Positions 1 through 11,075 of a stretch of DNA of 64,000 bases are shown here, in pieces; the first letter of the stretch is position 1, and every line of letters begins with the position of its first letter. The translations under genes were made by a program, and so were the position numbers. Origin of the DNA: Tetracladium setigerum (lineage: Eukaryota > Ascomycota > Leotiomycetes > Helotiales). Where the stretch lies: the NCBI GenBank assembly GCA_031472005.1, contig PZJY01000006.1:682001-746000 (forward strand). Reading direction: 5' to 3'. The notes under the pieces are model-generated. The model had not been told where the DNA came from and searched no databases. It was given only the letters and a program-made list of their open reading frames with translations.

Positions 1-530
1 TTTGGGGAGCCACCTCTGATATGTATAATGGCACAATGACAGTCGATGCGCCTGCTCCCACACCCGCAAGAAATCGCCCAAGCGATAGTATTGTAATAGA
101 ACCTGCGAGGGTTTCGAGGATAGATCCAAACACGAAGAAGACGCTTGTCATCTGCATTGCGAGCAGTCTGCCATAGCTAGTCGAAGCCGGCCCAGCGAAG
201 AGAGCCCCGGCAAATCCTCCAACCACATACATCGAGGAGATGGTCGCGAATTCGCCCTCGTTCATGGGGATACATTCTGGGAGTCGGGAGGAGCTGGGTT
301 GCGACGCAAAGTGTTCGGCGACTTCCTTCTTTTTGCACGTAATTACATCTTGGGGCGCGTTGAGTTCGGACTTCAAGGGGTGTCAGTGGGAGTAAGAAAG
401 TGGTGGGAAGAGGGAGTGTGCAAACCAGATGGAATCCAAATTGTAGGGGGCCCAGTGTAGTGATGAATATCAAGAAGATGAGGTAGAGGGTAACGTCGCG
501 AATACACTGTCTAATGCCGGCGGAAGCCAT
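1..530 (-). CDS. MFS sugar transporter, N-terminal part (runs off left edge)
   Basis: Two exons are visible: 530-426 and 370-1, with a 55-nt intron (371-425). The joined reading gives about 158 residues. It opens with a membrane segment (residues about 12-33), then a loop with a conserved Asn-Ala-Pro-Gln-Asp motif, a second segment starting GEFATISSMYVVGG, and a third segment that ends in the sugar-porter signature GRFLAGVGAG...VPLYISEVAP. This is the first third of a 12-helix major facilitator of the sugar porter family; the yeast Vps73/Ybr241c branch is the closest type I recall. Such proteins sit in plasma or vacuolar membrane and move hexoses or polyols; the substrate cannot be read from this part. 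The start ATG at 530 is the only one that precedes the first helix. The remaining two thirds lie outside the window. Confidence 0.85.
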
Positions 531-2040
531 TTAGAAAACGAGTGTGTGGTGGTCACTTAGCGAAAGCTTGCATAGGTACTGTAGTTTTGTATCAAGAAAT
601 CCTCTCTGGGAAAGTTTTGTGTTGTTATGTAGAGACAAAAACAAAGCACACATAGTCCCTCAGCTCTAACTCTGTGATACTCGTGACGGGGTGACGTGAA
701 GGTACTTATGCAAGACGATGTGAAACGTTCGTTCCAATTGTGCAAAAAGATATGCAGCTCCCTCCGTTGAGCGAATGAGGTGTCAGATATCAGAAGGAAT
801 GCGCCGCGTCCCTTCTCCTTCACTCTTTCCCCGGACCCCAGCTCAGCTCGTTGAGAAAAGCATAATGGATAAGCGGACTACGGAGAGCCCCATTATTCTT
901 TTTACATCCTTTGTTGACATCACATTAATATTTGACAGTTTGTTTGCACTGTTCAAAGTACTCGGTTAATCGTCCTAGTCCGCTCGCGACCTGAAGGTTC
1001 ACTTCCAAGAAGCCATCTAAGGCCATCTATCTATCTACTTATTCTTCGGTTTATTCCGTCAAGTCCCAGGATAGGGATGTTGCGGGATAAATGAGTTTGA
1101 TAGACGAAGACTAGTTGACACATTCTCGGGAACCTCCTGACTTCCTCACCCCTCTCCTGCACTGCATTATGAAGATACTTACTCTTTGCTTTGCGTGACC
1201 TAACATACGGGTATATGCAAATAACGCGCCGTCAAGGAAAGCTCATCACGAGGACTCTCATACCTGGTCAGTTCGCCTCCTCTCCAACAGCCGAGCAAGC
1301 ACATTTGATCATCCTCTCTGTTTACTCAACTCTTCTCGGCTATTCACCAGACGCGAGCAACCACCGCACCACCGCATCACCGCTCTCCGTTGCCTCCGAC
1401 TGCAGCATACGAGAACCCTTGCTTGGTGGCATAGCAAAAAAGACTTGTGTTTGTGTCGTGTAGCTACCTACCTAGCAAGAGACTAGAGTAGCTGCAACCT
1501 CCCCACCCCCACTGCTGCTGCTCCTACGCAACCCACTTCCCTCCTGTCGCATATCCATCCGTACGGATCATCACCCTCGCGAGATTCCTCGCTCGTCCCC
1601 AGTATTATCTTGTGTGCGCGCGTTGGTCTGAGCTTGCGCGCAGAATCTAAAATCACCGGCCATCAGAGCGAGAGGGAGGAAAGAATGAGCCTGACGTCGA
1701 ATCCGGACACTGGGGGTCCTGCGGCCGCCTCTCGGTCGTCTCAAACTTTAAAGCGTAGCGTTCAGCAAGCCTTTGATGGTATTTTACCCTTTTCAGATCT
1801 TGCCTTCTCTTAAACCATTCTACTACTATTTTGGCTTTTTATTGTGTCCCCTTGAGAGAGAATACCTACTACGATAATGATGCCCTGATGCTTGCTCTTT
1901 TTCGCCTACCACTGCATGTTGTTTGTTGGTGGCTGTCACCTGATTCAGCTTTTCTTTGATCCGTCATTATTCTTCGAACTCATCACCACAACTTAATTAT
2001 GTTTCCCACCAGGAGACCTCCTTTCCGTTGGTTCATTCCA
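531..2040. other. intergenic region with upstream ORF before ssn3
   Basis: Promoters of the left transporter (reading left) and of ssn3 (reading right). An ATG at 1685 opens a 42-codon reading frame ending at 1813, rich in Ser, Gly and Gln. Its downstream splice donors do not join in phase with the kinase frame through the obvious acceptors near 1948, 2012 or 2015. It is therefore either an upstream ORF in the leader or part of an unresolved first exon. A TACCTACCTA motif lies at 1465-1474. Nothing else is recognised. Confidence 0.5.
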
Positions 2041-3350
2041 TGAGTGCTTTGGAAAGCCTGCTAATCTACCCTCTAGATCCTGTTGATAGGGGCGAGAGTC
2101 CAAGTGCTGGTTACCAGAGCAAAGTACGGGTTATTGACCGCTACAAGGTCATCGGCTTCATCAGTAGTGGAACGTACGGAAGAGTCTACAAAGCCGTAGG
2201 TCGCCATGGCCAAACGGGTGAATTTGCCATCAAGAAGTTCAAACCCGGTTCGTAACTATCACCAGATCCATAGATGGGGGAGAGTAACAGCAGCTGATGA
2301 CAGATTGCAGACAAGGAGGGCGAACAGATCCAATACACAGGTATCTCGCAATCCGCCGTCCGGGAGATGGCCCTCTGTTCCGAACTTAGTCACATGAATG
2401 TCATCCGCCTGGTTGAAATCATTCTGGAAGACAAATGTATTTTCATGGTGTTCGAGTACGCCGAGCATGATCTGCTTCAAATCATTCACCATCACACTCA
2501 ACCCCCGAGGCATCCCATTCCACCCGCAACCATCAAGAGCATTATGTTTCAGCTTTTAAATGGTTGCCAATATCTACACGCCAATTGGGTTCTCCATCGA
2601 GATTTGAAGCCTGCAAATATTATGGTGACATCCAGCGGAGAAGTCCGCATAGGGGATCTCGGGCTCGCAAGGCTCTTCAATAAACCCCTTCACTCTCTCT
2701 TCAGCGGCGACAAAGTTGTTGTAACAATTTGGTACCGAGCACCCGAACTCCTCCTCGGGTCGAGACACTACACCCCCGCTATCGATATGTGGGCTGTTGG
2801 TTGCATTTTCGCCGAACTCCTCTCCCTCCGACCCATCTTCAAGGGCGAAGAAGCAAAGATGGACTCGAAAAAGACAGTCCCTTTTCAACGAAATCAGATG
2901 CAGAAGATCGTGGAGATAGTAGGCTTACCTACCAAAGAGAAGTGGCCGAATTTAGTCAACATGCCGGAATATTCGCAGCTTTCAACATTATCATCGCAAC
3001 GCGGAGGCTCCAGTCTGGAGAAATGGTATTACCAAACCATCAACGCGCATTCCGGCACTTCAGTCCCCTCATCCAACGTTTCCCTCGGAGCAGAAGGTTA
3101 CAAATTGCTCTCTGCACTGTTAGAATACGATCCAGAGAGACGCCTCACAGCGCAAGCGGCTTTACAGCATTCATTCTTTAGCACGGGGGATAAGGTGTCG
3201 GCCAACTGTTTTGAGGGCATGAAGCTGGAATATCCGCATCGGAGGGTTAGTCAGGACGATAATGATATTCGCACGAGCAGTTTGCCGGGGACGAAGAGGA
3301 GTGGATTGCCGGATGATTCGCGGCCGGTGAAGAGATTGAAGGATATGTAG
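2041..3350 (+). CDS. ssn3: Mediator kinase Ssn3/Srb10 (CDK8-type cyclin-dependent kinase)
   Basis: Catalytic kinase of the Mediator CDK8 module. With cyclin Ssn8 it phosphorylates the RNA polymerase II C-terminal domain and transcription factors in the nucleus. Exons 2041-2247 and 2311-3350 are joined through a split Asp codon (intron 2248-2310) and give 415 residues, near the usual fungal length. Visible elements are the glycine loop GFISSGTYGRVYKA (39-52), ATP lysine in FAIKKF (65), the HRDLKPAN loop (Asp167), DLG instead of DFG (185-187), WYRAPE, and the Ssn3-type stretch GEEAKMDSKKTVPFQRNQM. The tail SLPGTKRSGLPDDS is also typical of fungal Ssn3. The start is the first in-frame ATG of the exon. 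The frame is open further upstream without an ATG, so an additional 5' exon is possible. The kinase identity is firm; the N-terminus is not. Confidence 0.93.
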
Positions 3351-4281
3351 ATATGATACCCAGTGCAATAGATTACCCATGAAATGAAATACAAAATGAC
3401 CAATAGCTCGTCTAGAAATGAGGATCAAAGCAAAGACCAACAATATATCCCATCTAACCCACCCTTGAAACCCACGCTAAACTTACATACAGTTTCTCCC
3501 ATATAACAATGACCTTTGCCGACTCATGAAGTCTCCACGATCACCAACACTAACACCACAGTGCCCACACCAGCTCGACAAGGTTTTGCCCTTCCCTGTG
3601 GCGCTCAACAAATACGGAGTACAGTTCCCATTCCAAACAACCTAGCTTTGCACCGCCACACCCAGACCTTTCAACATCCCCCTCAGCCACATCCACGTTC
3701 AAACCTCGAAAACGATTCCATCAGCCAAGACCGCAACCCTCATCATTCAGCTTGGTCGGGTGCCACGTCATAATCCTTTGACACCACCACAACCCTCATG
3801 AAATAAAGCAATGCCCAGACCAAAAGACGGAGTATTCCCTCACTGATTTCCAAGGTTCATCCAAGATTTCAAGGGATAACAAGCTTGTCAAGCGAGGTAT
3901 GATGATGAAGCTTTAGTTACGGCTTTAGTTTGGAGGTGGGACGAAAGGGAAAGGTGATGGGATCATGCGGTGGTGGCAGGGGGAATTTATTTGGTGGCAG
4001 GGTGATCAATTGGTGTCTGGTTGTGGCGTTGAAAAAGTGACGGATGATGGTCGATGGACGGCTGAGACGAAACGAGGATGTGAGATGCAAGGCAAGTGAA
4101 GCAAGCAAGCAAGCGCCCATTCATAGTTGGTGGAGTGATACATATATAAAAAGGCTGCTCCTCTATCACATTCCCCCTCCCTTCCCATTCCCCTTTCTTA
4201 TATTCACCAATACAAAACCACTTCAAATCAACCTTTCAAAAAACTACAAAACCTCTCCTCCCAACAAACAAAACAAAAACA
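3351..4281. other. intergenic: ssn3 3' side and small-ORF promoter
   Basis: No convincing gene. A Pro/Thr-rich open frame at 3516-3773 lacks any family feature. The right end holds the TATA-like element and the C/A-rich leader of the small ORF at 4282. Confidence 0.5.
4141..4155 (+). promoter_or_regulatory. TATA-like element upstream of the 4282 small ORF
   Basis: The sequence catatataaaaagg is followed by a pyrimidine-rich stretch (4157-4200) and then a C/A-rich leader up to the ATG at 4282. This order (TATA, CT-rich start region, A-rich leader) is what strongly expressed fungal genes usually show. No experimental start site is known here. Confidence 0.5.
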
Positions 4282-4407
4282 ATGGGTCTATTCTGGTCTC
4301 ACGGTTTCGGCGGTCGTCGCGCAGGAGGAAATATTCGCGCTGATAGACATGGTCTCCATCGTCCTGTCTTTCGATTCAGATGTTGTGGTTTGAACTGTTT
4401 CCGTTAG
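4282..4407 (+). CDS. small basic protein, 41 residues, unknown function
   Basis: An ATG in excellent context (aaacaaaaacaATGGG) opens a 41-codon frame, ended by TAG at 4405. The product is rich in Gly, Arg and His, with Phe/Trp near the start and a C-terminal patch holding three Cys (CCGLNCF). The predicted charge is strongly positive. There is no signal peptide or membrane helix. The case for a real gene is its upstream organisation: a TATA-like box about 140 nt upstream, a CT-rich block, and a C/A-rich leader without other ATGs near the start. I do not recognise the family. It could instead be the leader of a non-coding transcript. A secreted or toxic role cannot be claimed from this sequence. 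Confidence 0.45.
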   Translation: MGLFWSHGFGGRRAGGNIRADRHGLHRPVFRFRCCGLNCFR

Positions 4408-6407
4408 GGGAACCATATTGTGTTTAATACCAATCAGTGGGAAGGGAAGGAAGGAGGGGGGTGGGGGGTGGTGACAGTGGGGAGGGAAGAGGCAGATGAG
4501 GGTATTGGGGGGGGGGTTATGGGGAGAGTGTTTTTAGCTGGGTAAGCGCATATATATTTCCGGCGTTTGTTGGAATATGAAAAACTAATTCTCTTCCTTT
4601 TTAGTTCGTCGAATCTGCGAGAAAGACATCCCTTCCACTCGTACCACTCCCTCACACGCACGCACGCGCCTATTCGCTCAACCACACGCAAACCACTCTC
4701 CTTTCACCAAATAATGGCAGTCAGACATCCATTTTCTTTTCAAACAATGGAAATGCAACAACGATCATGAATGTAATATTGGAGTGGCTTGCTTGGAATG
4801 ATTCATTGATACCTGGCAGATCAGATCCATGGGATTTTACAATGGATGGCGTAACGGATAGTCTTTGTTTACATATTTCTCCTTTTTTCATTGCTACCTT
4901 GCTACTCTCTGCGTTGTCATATACCAGAGGGAAGATGTGGGGAGCATCGAAGAAGCAAGAAGTAGCATAGTAGGAGAGAGCGGTTGTTGATAATGGGATG
5001 ATGGGATGGATGAATGAATGAATGAATAAAACAAACAAATTTAGAATCATGTGCTGTAATGATGAAAAATCATTTTCCATCATTTGGGAGAAAGGTCTTC
5101 ATTGTGATTATATCTATACAGGTCTTCCCAATTTTACTGATCTCATTAGCGGCGTATATGCAAAGCTGTTCCCGTTTACCAGTAGTAAGGTATGTATATA
5201 GTGACAAGCTAGGAGAGCCACTCAATAATCCAACTTAATTTCATTATATTTTTGGGAAAGTCTAGGCATCATTCGTGCAATTGAGACTTTTATTGGTAAG
5301 TTGTAATCAATAGAATATACGGAGAAAGTAAAGGTTGGTTGGGGAAGTTGTGAGGAGAGAAGAGGTGGGCCTGAGCCTGAATAATGGTGGCTTATATCTG
5401 CAAAGTAATCAATGTCGTGATGTACAAGTAATGATTAGGTATCTTACTCGTGGATTAGATATACCAATTCTATCTGACGCAGTACAATGCAAAACTAGAA
5501 AATAGCGGGTCTTCCAACCCATCAGCAGACATAGACACAAGGACAACTCAGCAACACGACGACAGGACTTGGGAAGTTTCTCTAATTAAGTACTATCGGA
5601 TATCAATTTCTCCCATCAAGTTATCTAACTATCCATCCTTCCTTCCATCCATCCACGATTAACATCACCAGTTACAATCAAACAATCTCCCCCGTGTCGT
5701 TCTTCATCTCATATTACAACTAAAAAAGTATAGAACTAACTTCCACAAAAAAGACACAAATTACCAGAAACGAAGAGAGAGAGAGAGAGGAACTTGACGT
5801 GAGCAAAAAGGGAATAACAGGAATTGCCGTGGAAAACGTTAAACTACGTACAATTACAAAAATGATATAAAGAGGTAAAGGTTTTCCTAGACTTTGGGTG
5901 GTTGGTGGTATTTAAAAAAGACATAGAGGTAAAAAAGGTAGAGCAGGTAAGAAGCAGGCAGAGAGGACAAGAAGAATCAAATTTGTTTTTCCCGCTTTCG
6001 TTTCGAATAAGGAAGGCTGTTTTGTGGTGGTTTGTTTTCCCCCTTCCCAATCTTTCACATCAGTTTCGCTGAATTTTTTTAAGGCAAAAAATCTTTCATG
6101 AAAAGAAGACAAATAAAGGACTCCAGGTAATTCTCAATCTGCTCGCCGCCCGAAGGAAGAAGAACATGGTATCGCCGCCGTCGGTTTGGAAAAAAGAAGC
6201 GCAAAGAAGAAGCAAAAAAAGAACAGCCGAAGATGTACAGGTTTGGATGGAGTAACGCGCGCGCGCGCGCGTGTGTGTAGGTGTTGTGGGTATGGAGGTT
6301 TGTGGTATCATTACGTTGGAGTTTGTATGTCGTTCAAGAAGCGAATATTGGAAGGCCGTGGCAGAAGAGAAGAAGGGCGTAAAAGGGCGTGATCGGTAAG
6401 CAAAGGT
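4408..6407. other. 2-kb gene-free stretch with simple repeats
   Basis: No open frame here resembles a protein family. It contains a GAATG/GAAT-type repeat near 5007-5027, a GA tract at 5776-5790, and an alternating GC/GT tract at 6256-6278. AT-rich segments around 5100-5900 look like 3' sequence of flanking transcripts. Confidence 0.5.
6256..6278. repeat. (GC)n(GT)n dinucleotide tract
   Basis: An uninterrupted alternating purine-pyrimidine run, cgcgcgcgcg followed by tgtgtg, just downstream of the ARF6-type gene. Alternating GC/GT tracts can adopt Z-DNA; whether this one does is unknown. Confidence 0.8.
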
Positions 6408-7152
6408 TTACTTCTTGGGTGCGTTTGGTGGGGATTTGACGTTGTTCGAGAGCCAGGCCTGCGGAAGATAATTGGGTTAGGTACATATTTAAGATGGGAT
6501 GGGGGAAATGAGAGCTCACCAGTCCTTCCAATAATCCCTCACCGGTCGTCGCACAACTCGGTACCACGAACCAGATCTTGTCCTTCAATTGTGTGAGCTT
6601 CAGGGCATCGGTGACCTCTTGTGGTTTCATGGCTGGGGACAAATTGTGTTAGTGATGGTCTGCGGAAAGGACGGGGATAGCTCACCTCCTGCGACATCCT
6701 GCTTGTTGGCAAAGACGAGCAGTAACGATTCTTTCATTTCGCGATCGTTGATAATGCGGTGTAGTTCTTGTCTAGCCTCATCTATGCGCGCTCGGTCGTT
6801 CGAATCAATGACGAAAATCAGGCCTTGGGTACCTGGTGATATCGTATTAGAACCTGCTCTCACCCGGTATCCTGATGCCCTTAATGACCAAGTATAGCTT
6901 ACCAGAAAAGTAATGTCTCCAGAGCGGTCTTATCTTATCTTGTCCACCAACATCCCATACGTTGAACTTGACATTCTTATATGTTACGGTCTCGACGTTA
7001 AACCCGACGGTAGGAATCGTTGTGACATCTTGATTGAGTTTCAACTTGTAAAGGATGGTTGTCTTTCCTGCGGCATCGAGACCCAGCATCAACAAGCGCA
7101 TTTCCTTTGATCCGAAGATCTTGCCCATCATCTTGGAGATCTGGCCGCCCAT
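6408..7152 (-). CDS. arfB: ARF6-type small GTPase (ArfB/Arf3 family)
   Basis: Four exons (7152-6903, 6832-6686, 6632-6520, 6458-6408) join in phase to a 186-residue ADP-ribosylation factor. Introns are 70, 53 and 61 nt. Visible features are Gly2 for myristoylation, P-loop GLDAAGKT (24-31), switch motif WDVGGQDK, the NKQD guanine-specificity motif, and SCATTGEGL. Residues such as HYFSGTQGLIFVIDS and DEARQELHRIINDREM match the ARF6/ArfB class rather than ARF1. In filamentous fungi this class acts at the plasma membrane in endocytosis and polarity establishment. The C-terminus (NNVKSPPNAPKK) is longer than animal ARF6. All splice sites are GT-AG and phases are consistent, so the model is secure. 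Confidence 0.95.
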
Positions 7153-7899
7153 TGTCGTGTTTGGCGTGGTAGGTCGCGGGTTGCGTAGAGGTATGTCAGT
7201 CGTGAGGTGATCGAGGAGAAGGCGGCGGCGGCGGAAGGGGAAGAGGATATGTGGAATTCGTTGGAGAGATGTTGATGTTTGGGAGACGGTGAGAAGGTTG
7301 ATGTTTTCTCCCCTTCGAAATGTGTAAGGCTGAGATGAAACGACGTTTCGATTCGTTGTCGCTTGGTCGTTGCCGTGTCTCGGATCGGAGGAGATTCAAA
7401 GTAGCACTTTGGAGGGATGGGCAGGCTGCTGAAGGTGCGCAGGAGCTATTTTCGAAAAAAGGGTGCAACGGTGTAGATAGTCGAAATAGTGGCGCTTGGG
7501 AGATATGAGGAGAAGAAGTTAGGGGTTGGCTTAAACGCCGCGGTGGATGAGAAATTGCGGTTTCGTGAACGGGATATTAAACAAACGCAGACTACGCGCC
7601 TCATTCAGGGGTGTGCGGAAGGATCGCGTCTATCTAATTTCCAGAGGAGTCACGTGCGAGACATCCAACCCAAGAAGAGATTGTAAGAGTCTTATTGAAC
7701 ACCTCTCGAACGTTCTATTTTGATGCTCCGATATACTGTAGGTTGCTCATAGTAAACATACAATGTTATCATAAATGATCTCATATCCCAATGATCTGAT
7801 GGGTATTTCCCGCCATGCCCCAATGCGCCGGACAACAACGCCGAAAAGTATAGAAATCTTACTTGCAAAGCCATACACCTAATATGAAACTTGCTAAAC
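7153..7899. other. intergenic: arfB promoter and sgf29 3' side
   Basis: Nothing recognisable as a gene. The ORFs here (for example 7196-7468 minus, 7320-7508 plus) are compositionally biased and lack family features. Confidence 0.5.
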
Positions 7900-8934
7900 T
7901 CAACCCTTATGGTCTAGTACCATGCGCCTTTCGACAATCTTCAAGGCACCTGCCGCTTCATCCTCAAATAGCAACTGCACGTTCGCTCCACCATCAAGCA
8001 TTGCTTTGACTTCCGCTCGGTAGAAAGTGGTGGTCTCGGGGTAAAGCGCCAGGACAGCCTTTCCAACCTCATAGTCACCGAGTGGTGTCCCTGGAGGAGG
8101 AATAGGCACCATTTGGGAGGCAGAAGATTTATAGGTGGATTCTCCAGGCTTGGTTGGTCCGCCATCAGGGAACGGGTCCTGCACATCGTATCTTCGACTC
8201 TTGCCTTCTCCAATGACCCGGGTAACGATTCCTTGGATCCAATCTTGTTCATCCGTCTTTCCTGGAATCTTCCTCTTGAAGGCAACCTCTTCTTTGACTG
8301 CAAACACAATTTTGGGTTTGTTGCCAGGGCGCTCAACAACTTCGACTGGCGTTGCGTCTCCTCGCGTAGACTCAGAAGCCCTTGGAGGCTGGCTACTGGT
8401 TCTGCCATTTCCAATCTTACGAACGTGTCTGTTCTCAGCCGATGAAGGACCAGGCGAATCAGATGGACCGTCGAAATCCATTGCGGAGGAGCGGGAGTTT
8501 CCACTGCGTCCGGCAGGCGGGGGAGCTTCAGCAGCTTCCTCGTTATGTCTTACAACACCAAGCAAGATGCTGAGCTTCTCCTCCATCAATGCCTTGTGCT
8601 CTGCGAGGTATGCCTTTTGTTCTTCTGCAATCCTAACTTGCTCGCGATAGAGCCCGTCCAGAGTGTCCCATTCTGCCTCGGCTGGTTCTGTAGGCAATTA
8701 GAATCATCGATGCTCAAGATCGCTGTGGTATACTTTACTCTCGCCAGCTTTCTGCATCTCCTTCATCTTGAACTCCAATGCCACAATCTGCTCTTTCAAT
8801 TCCTTGGCCCTCACCTCAGCGGCACCCAGTTGGTGTACCTGGGGGTATAGTTGTTTCCACATCTGTTGCTCTTCACCACTATCATGAGGCCCAGCACGGG
8901 CACCACTTCGAGGTTGTCGTCTTGCAGAAGACAT
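7900..8934 (-). CDS. sgf29: SAGA-associated factor 29 (Sgf29), tandem Tudor reader
   Basis: Subunit of the SAGA histone acetyltransferase module that binds H3K4me2/3 through a C-terminal tandem Tudor (SGF29) domain. Two exons (8934-8739 and 8687-7900) join through a split Lys codon to 327 residues. The N-terminal third is a predicted coiled coil (EVRAKELKEQIVALEFKM, then LDGLYREQVRIAEEQKAYL). The middle is Ser/Pro-rich linker. The C-terminal 140 residues carry the Tudor pair, with the aromatic-cage-type stretch VLALYPETTTFYRAEV and VQLLFEDE. The start at 8934 (MSSARRQPRSG) is chosen because related proteins begin with a similar short basic stretch. The frame stays open upstream to an ATG at 9222, which would add 96 residues. 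It is head-to-head with the mannose-6-phosphate isomerase gene. Confidence 0.88.
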
Positions 8935-9222
8935 GCTGTTCGAGGTTGTTCCCTCTCGGCTTTCCTTTAATATGCTCTTCTGCCGGTGTTCCTCCACAAG
9001 TGGTAGTTCAATATTGCTTTTCTTCTTGAATCTCCCAGTCTTAGATCTTTCCGTCAACCTGGCGGCCCTTCTTAGCTGTGTTGATTGTGTAGATGATGTT
9101 TTGGAGGGAAGTGATAGTTGAAATCCCGCAATCAATGCCGGGCCATCTGCGGGTGCGACCTTGTTAGTCTCCATGTTTGTTTGTGTGTTTGATTGTCCCC
9201 GTTGTGGTGATGGGAATTGCAC

Positions 9223-9680
9223 TTAGATGAGGGGTAATGAAGATACCTACTGACAAGCAATGAGTGCGCTGTAGTCTTTGCGACTGGCCCGTTCTTCCTT
9301 CCTGTCTCGTGGGATCAAAGTTGTGGAATATGTCAATGGGGATGGGTAGTCGCGATGTGCATGTCCAGGGCCATGGCCTGTTATGGATGTTCAGCCTTAT
9401 TCCAAGGCCGACGCTAAGGCTGTGCTTGATTGGTCTATCCGGAGCTAGATTGGCGAATGGTTTAGCCGTTTAGCCGGTCGTTGGGCGGGACGCGGGGTTG
9501 TGATGCTGAAGTGCTGGATGACGGAGATGGAAAACTCCTGAATAATCAGATTAATCTTCTTCATCTTTTCACCATCTCCTTTCCTCCACACATTTAGCTA
9601 TCACATAGACCGCAATACAACTGGGAGAGCTATTTGCAGATACTGAACAACTACTGGTCATCGTTTCGTCCAAATACACA
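9223..9680. promoter_or_regulatory. divergent promoter between sgf29 and PMI gene
   Basis: If the long sgf29 start (9222) is used this region is 458 bp; with the start at 8934 it is 746 bp. A pyrimidine-rich block at about 9555-9600 precedes the PMI leader (cgtccaaatacacaATG). No specific operator is recognised. Confidence 0.45.
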
Positions 9681-11075
9681 ATGCAAGTTCCATTATTCAG
9701 ACTCCAATGTGGAGTAAACAGCTACGATTGGGGCAAGGTGGGCAAAGAGTCTTCAGCTGCCAACTTTGCTGCTGCTACTCCAGCAGATGGCTTCACGATT
9801 CAGGAGGACAAGCCATATGCAGAGGTAAGTTTTCTTCAACTTCTGTAATTCCATCATCTCGCTAATACTCTCTAGCTATGGATGGGAACACACCCCTCTA
9901 ACCCCTCGAGAGATGTTACCACGAACCGAACACTCCTCGATCTCGTACAAGACAATCAAGCCCTCCTCTCCATTGAAATCAGCGAACGATTTGGGCAAAA
10001 ACTCCCCTTTCTCTTCAAAGTCTTATCGATCGGCAAAGCTCTCAGCATTCAAGCACATCCAAATAAACAGCTTGCTGAACAGTTACACAAAAACGACCCC
10101 AAGAACTATCCTGATGATAACCACAAGCCTGAGATGACGATTGCAATCACTCCATTCGACGGGCTTTGTGGGTTCAGGCCACTGGGAGAGATTTCACATT
10201 TCTTCTCGACAGTTCCGTCGCTGAAGTGGCTGGTCGGTGATGCCGCTGTGGAGGCATTTCAGTCAGCTACCAAGGGCAAGGAAACATCTGACAATAAAGA
10301 GGACGAAGACAGCAACAAAAAAGCATTGCAAGCACTCTTCGGGGCCTTGATGAAGTCAAGTCCAGGAGCAGTTAAAGCAGCTGCAATGGATCTGATCAGC
10401 TCTGCTAAGAAAGACGCAGAGAACTTCGCTGGGGGTGGCGGACCATCGAACACAGGAAAAGAGCTGGCAGATTTAGTAATTCGACTCGACACAGAGTTCT
10501 CGGGGGATATTGGTCTCTTTGTTCTATTCTTCCTCAACTACGTCAAGCTGGAGGTTGGAGAGGCTATGTTCCTTAAGGCAGATGACATCCACGCATACTT
10601 GTCCGGAGAAATCATCGAATGCATGGCTGCATCTGATAATGTCGTCCGAGCCGGCTTTACACCAAAGTTCAAGGACGTCGATAATCTTGTGTCCATGTTG
10701 ACATACAGCTATGCGCCCATTTCAGAGCAGAAGATGCAACCGGTCGACTACCCTTATGTGACGTTGAACACTACAGCCTACTCCTCTGCATCGGGAGTAG
10801 CACTTTACGACCCACCCATCGACGAGTTCAGCGTCGTTAAGACAGACTTGAAGAAAGCTGGCGCGAAAGCAACTTTTGAGCCCATCGCCGGCCCAAGTAT
10901 CGTGATTTGCACAACTGGTAGTGGAAAGATAAGCGTGGGACCTAAGACAGAAGAAGTAAAGGTTGGATATGTGTATTTCGTGGGAGCTACCGCAGAATTG
11001 GTTCTCGAAAGCACCAGCGACGATTTCACGACATTCAAAGCATTTTGCGAACTCCAGGTGAAGGAGAAGTTGTAG
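9681..11075 (+). CDS. pmi1: mannose-6-phosphate isomerase (type I, zinc enzyme)
   Basis: Interconverts fructose-6-phosphate and mannose-6-phosphate, the entry step to GDP-mannose for glycosylation and cell-wall mannan. Exons 9681-9824 and 9876-11075 (intron 9825-9875, GT-AG, phase 0) give 447 residues, the usual eukaryotic length. The N-terminus MQVPLFRLQCGVNSYDWGK is the conserved cupin start. The active site is visible as KVLSIGKALSIQAHPNK (zinc ligands Gln and His), the zinc-ligand Glu in NHKPEM, and the conserved block DDIHAYLSGEIIECMAASDNVVRAG, which carries the remaining zinc His and the catalytic Arg region. An acidic, Lys-rich insertion around residues 150-175 (KGKETSDNKEDEDSNKK) is a linker. 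The model has no defects. Confidence 0.96.

Noticed and set aside
3516..3773. 85-codon Pro/Thr-rich ORF
   Set aside because: No family feature, no good start context, lies in the 3' region of ssn3.
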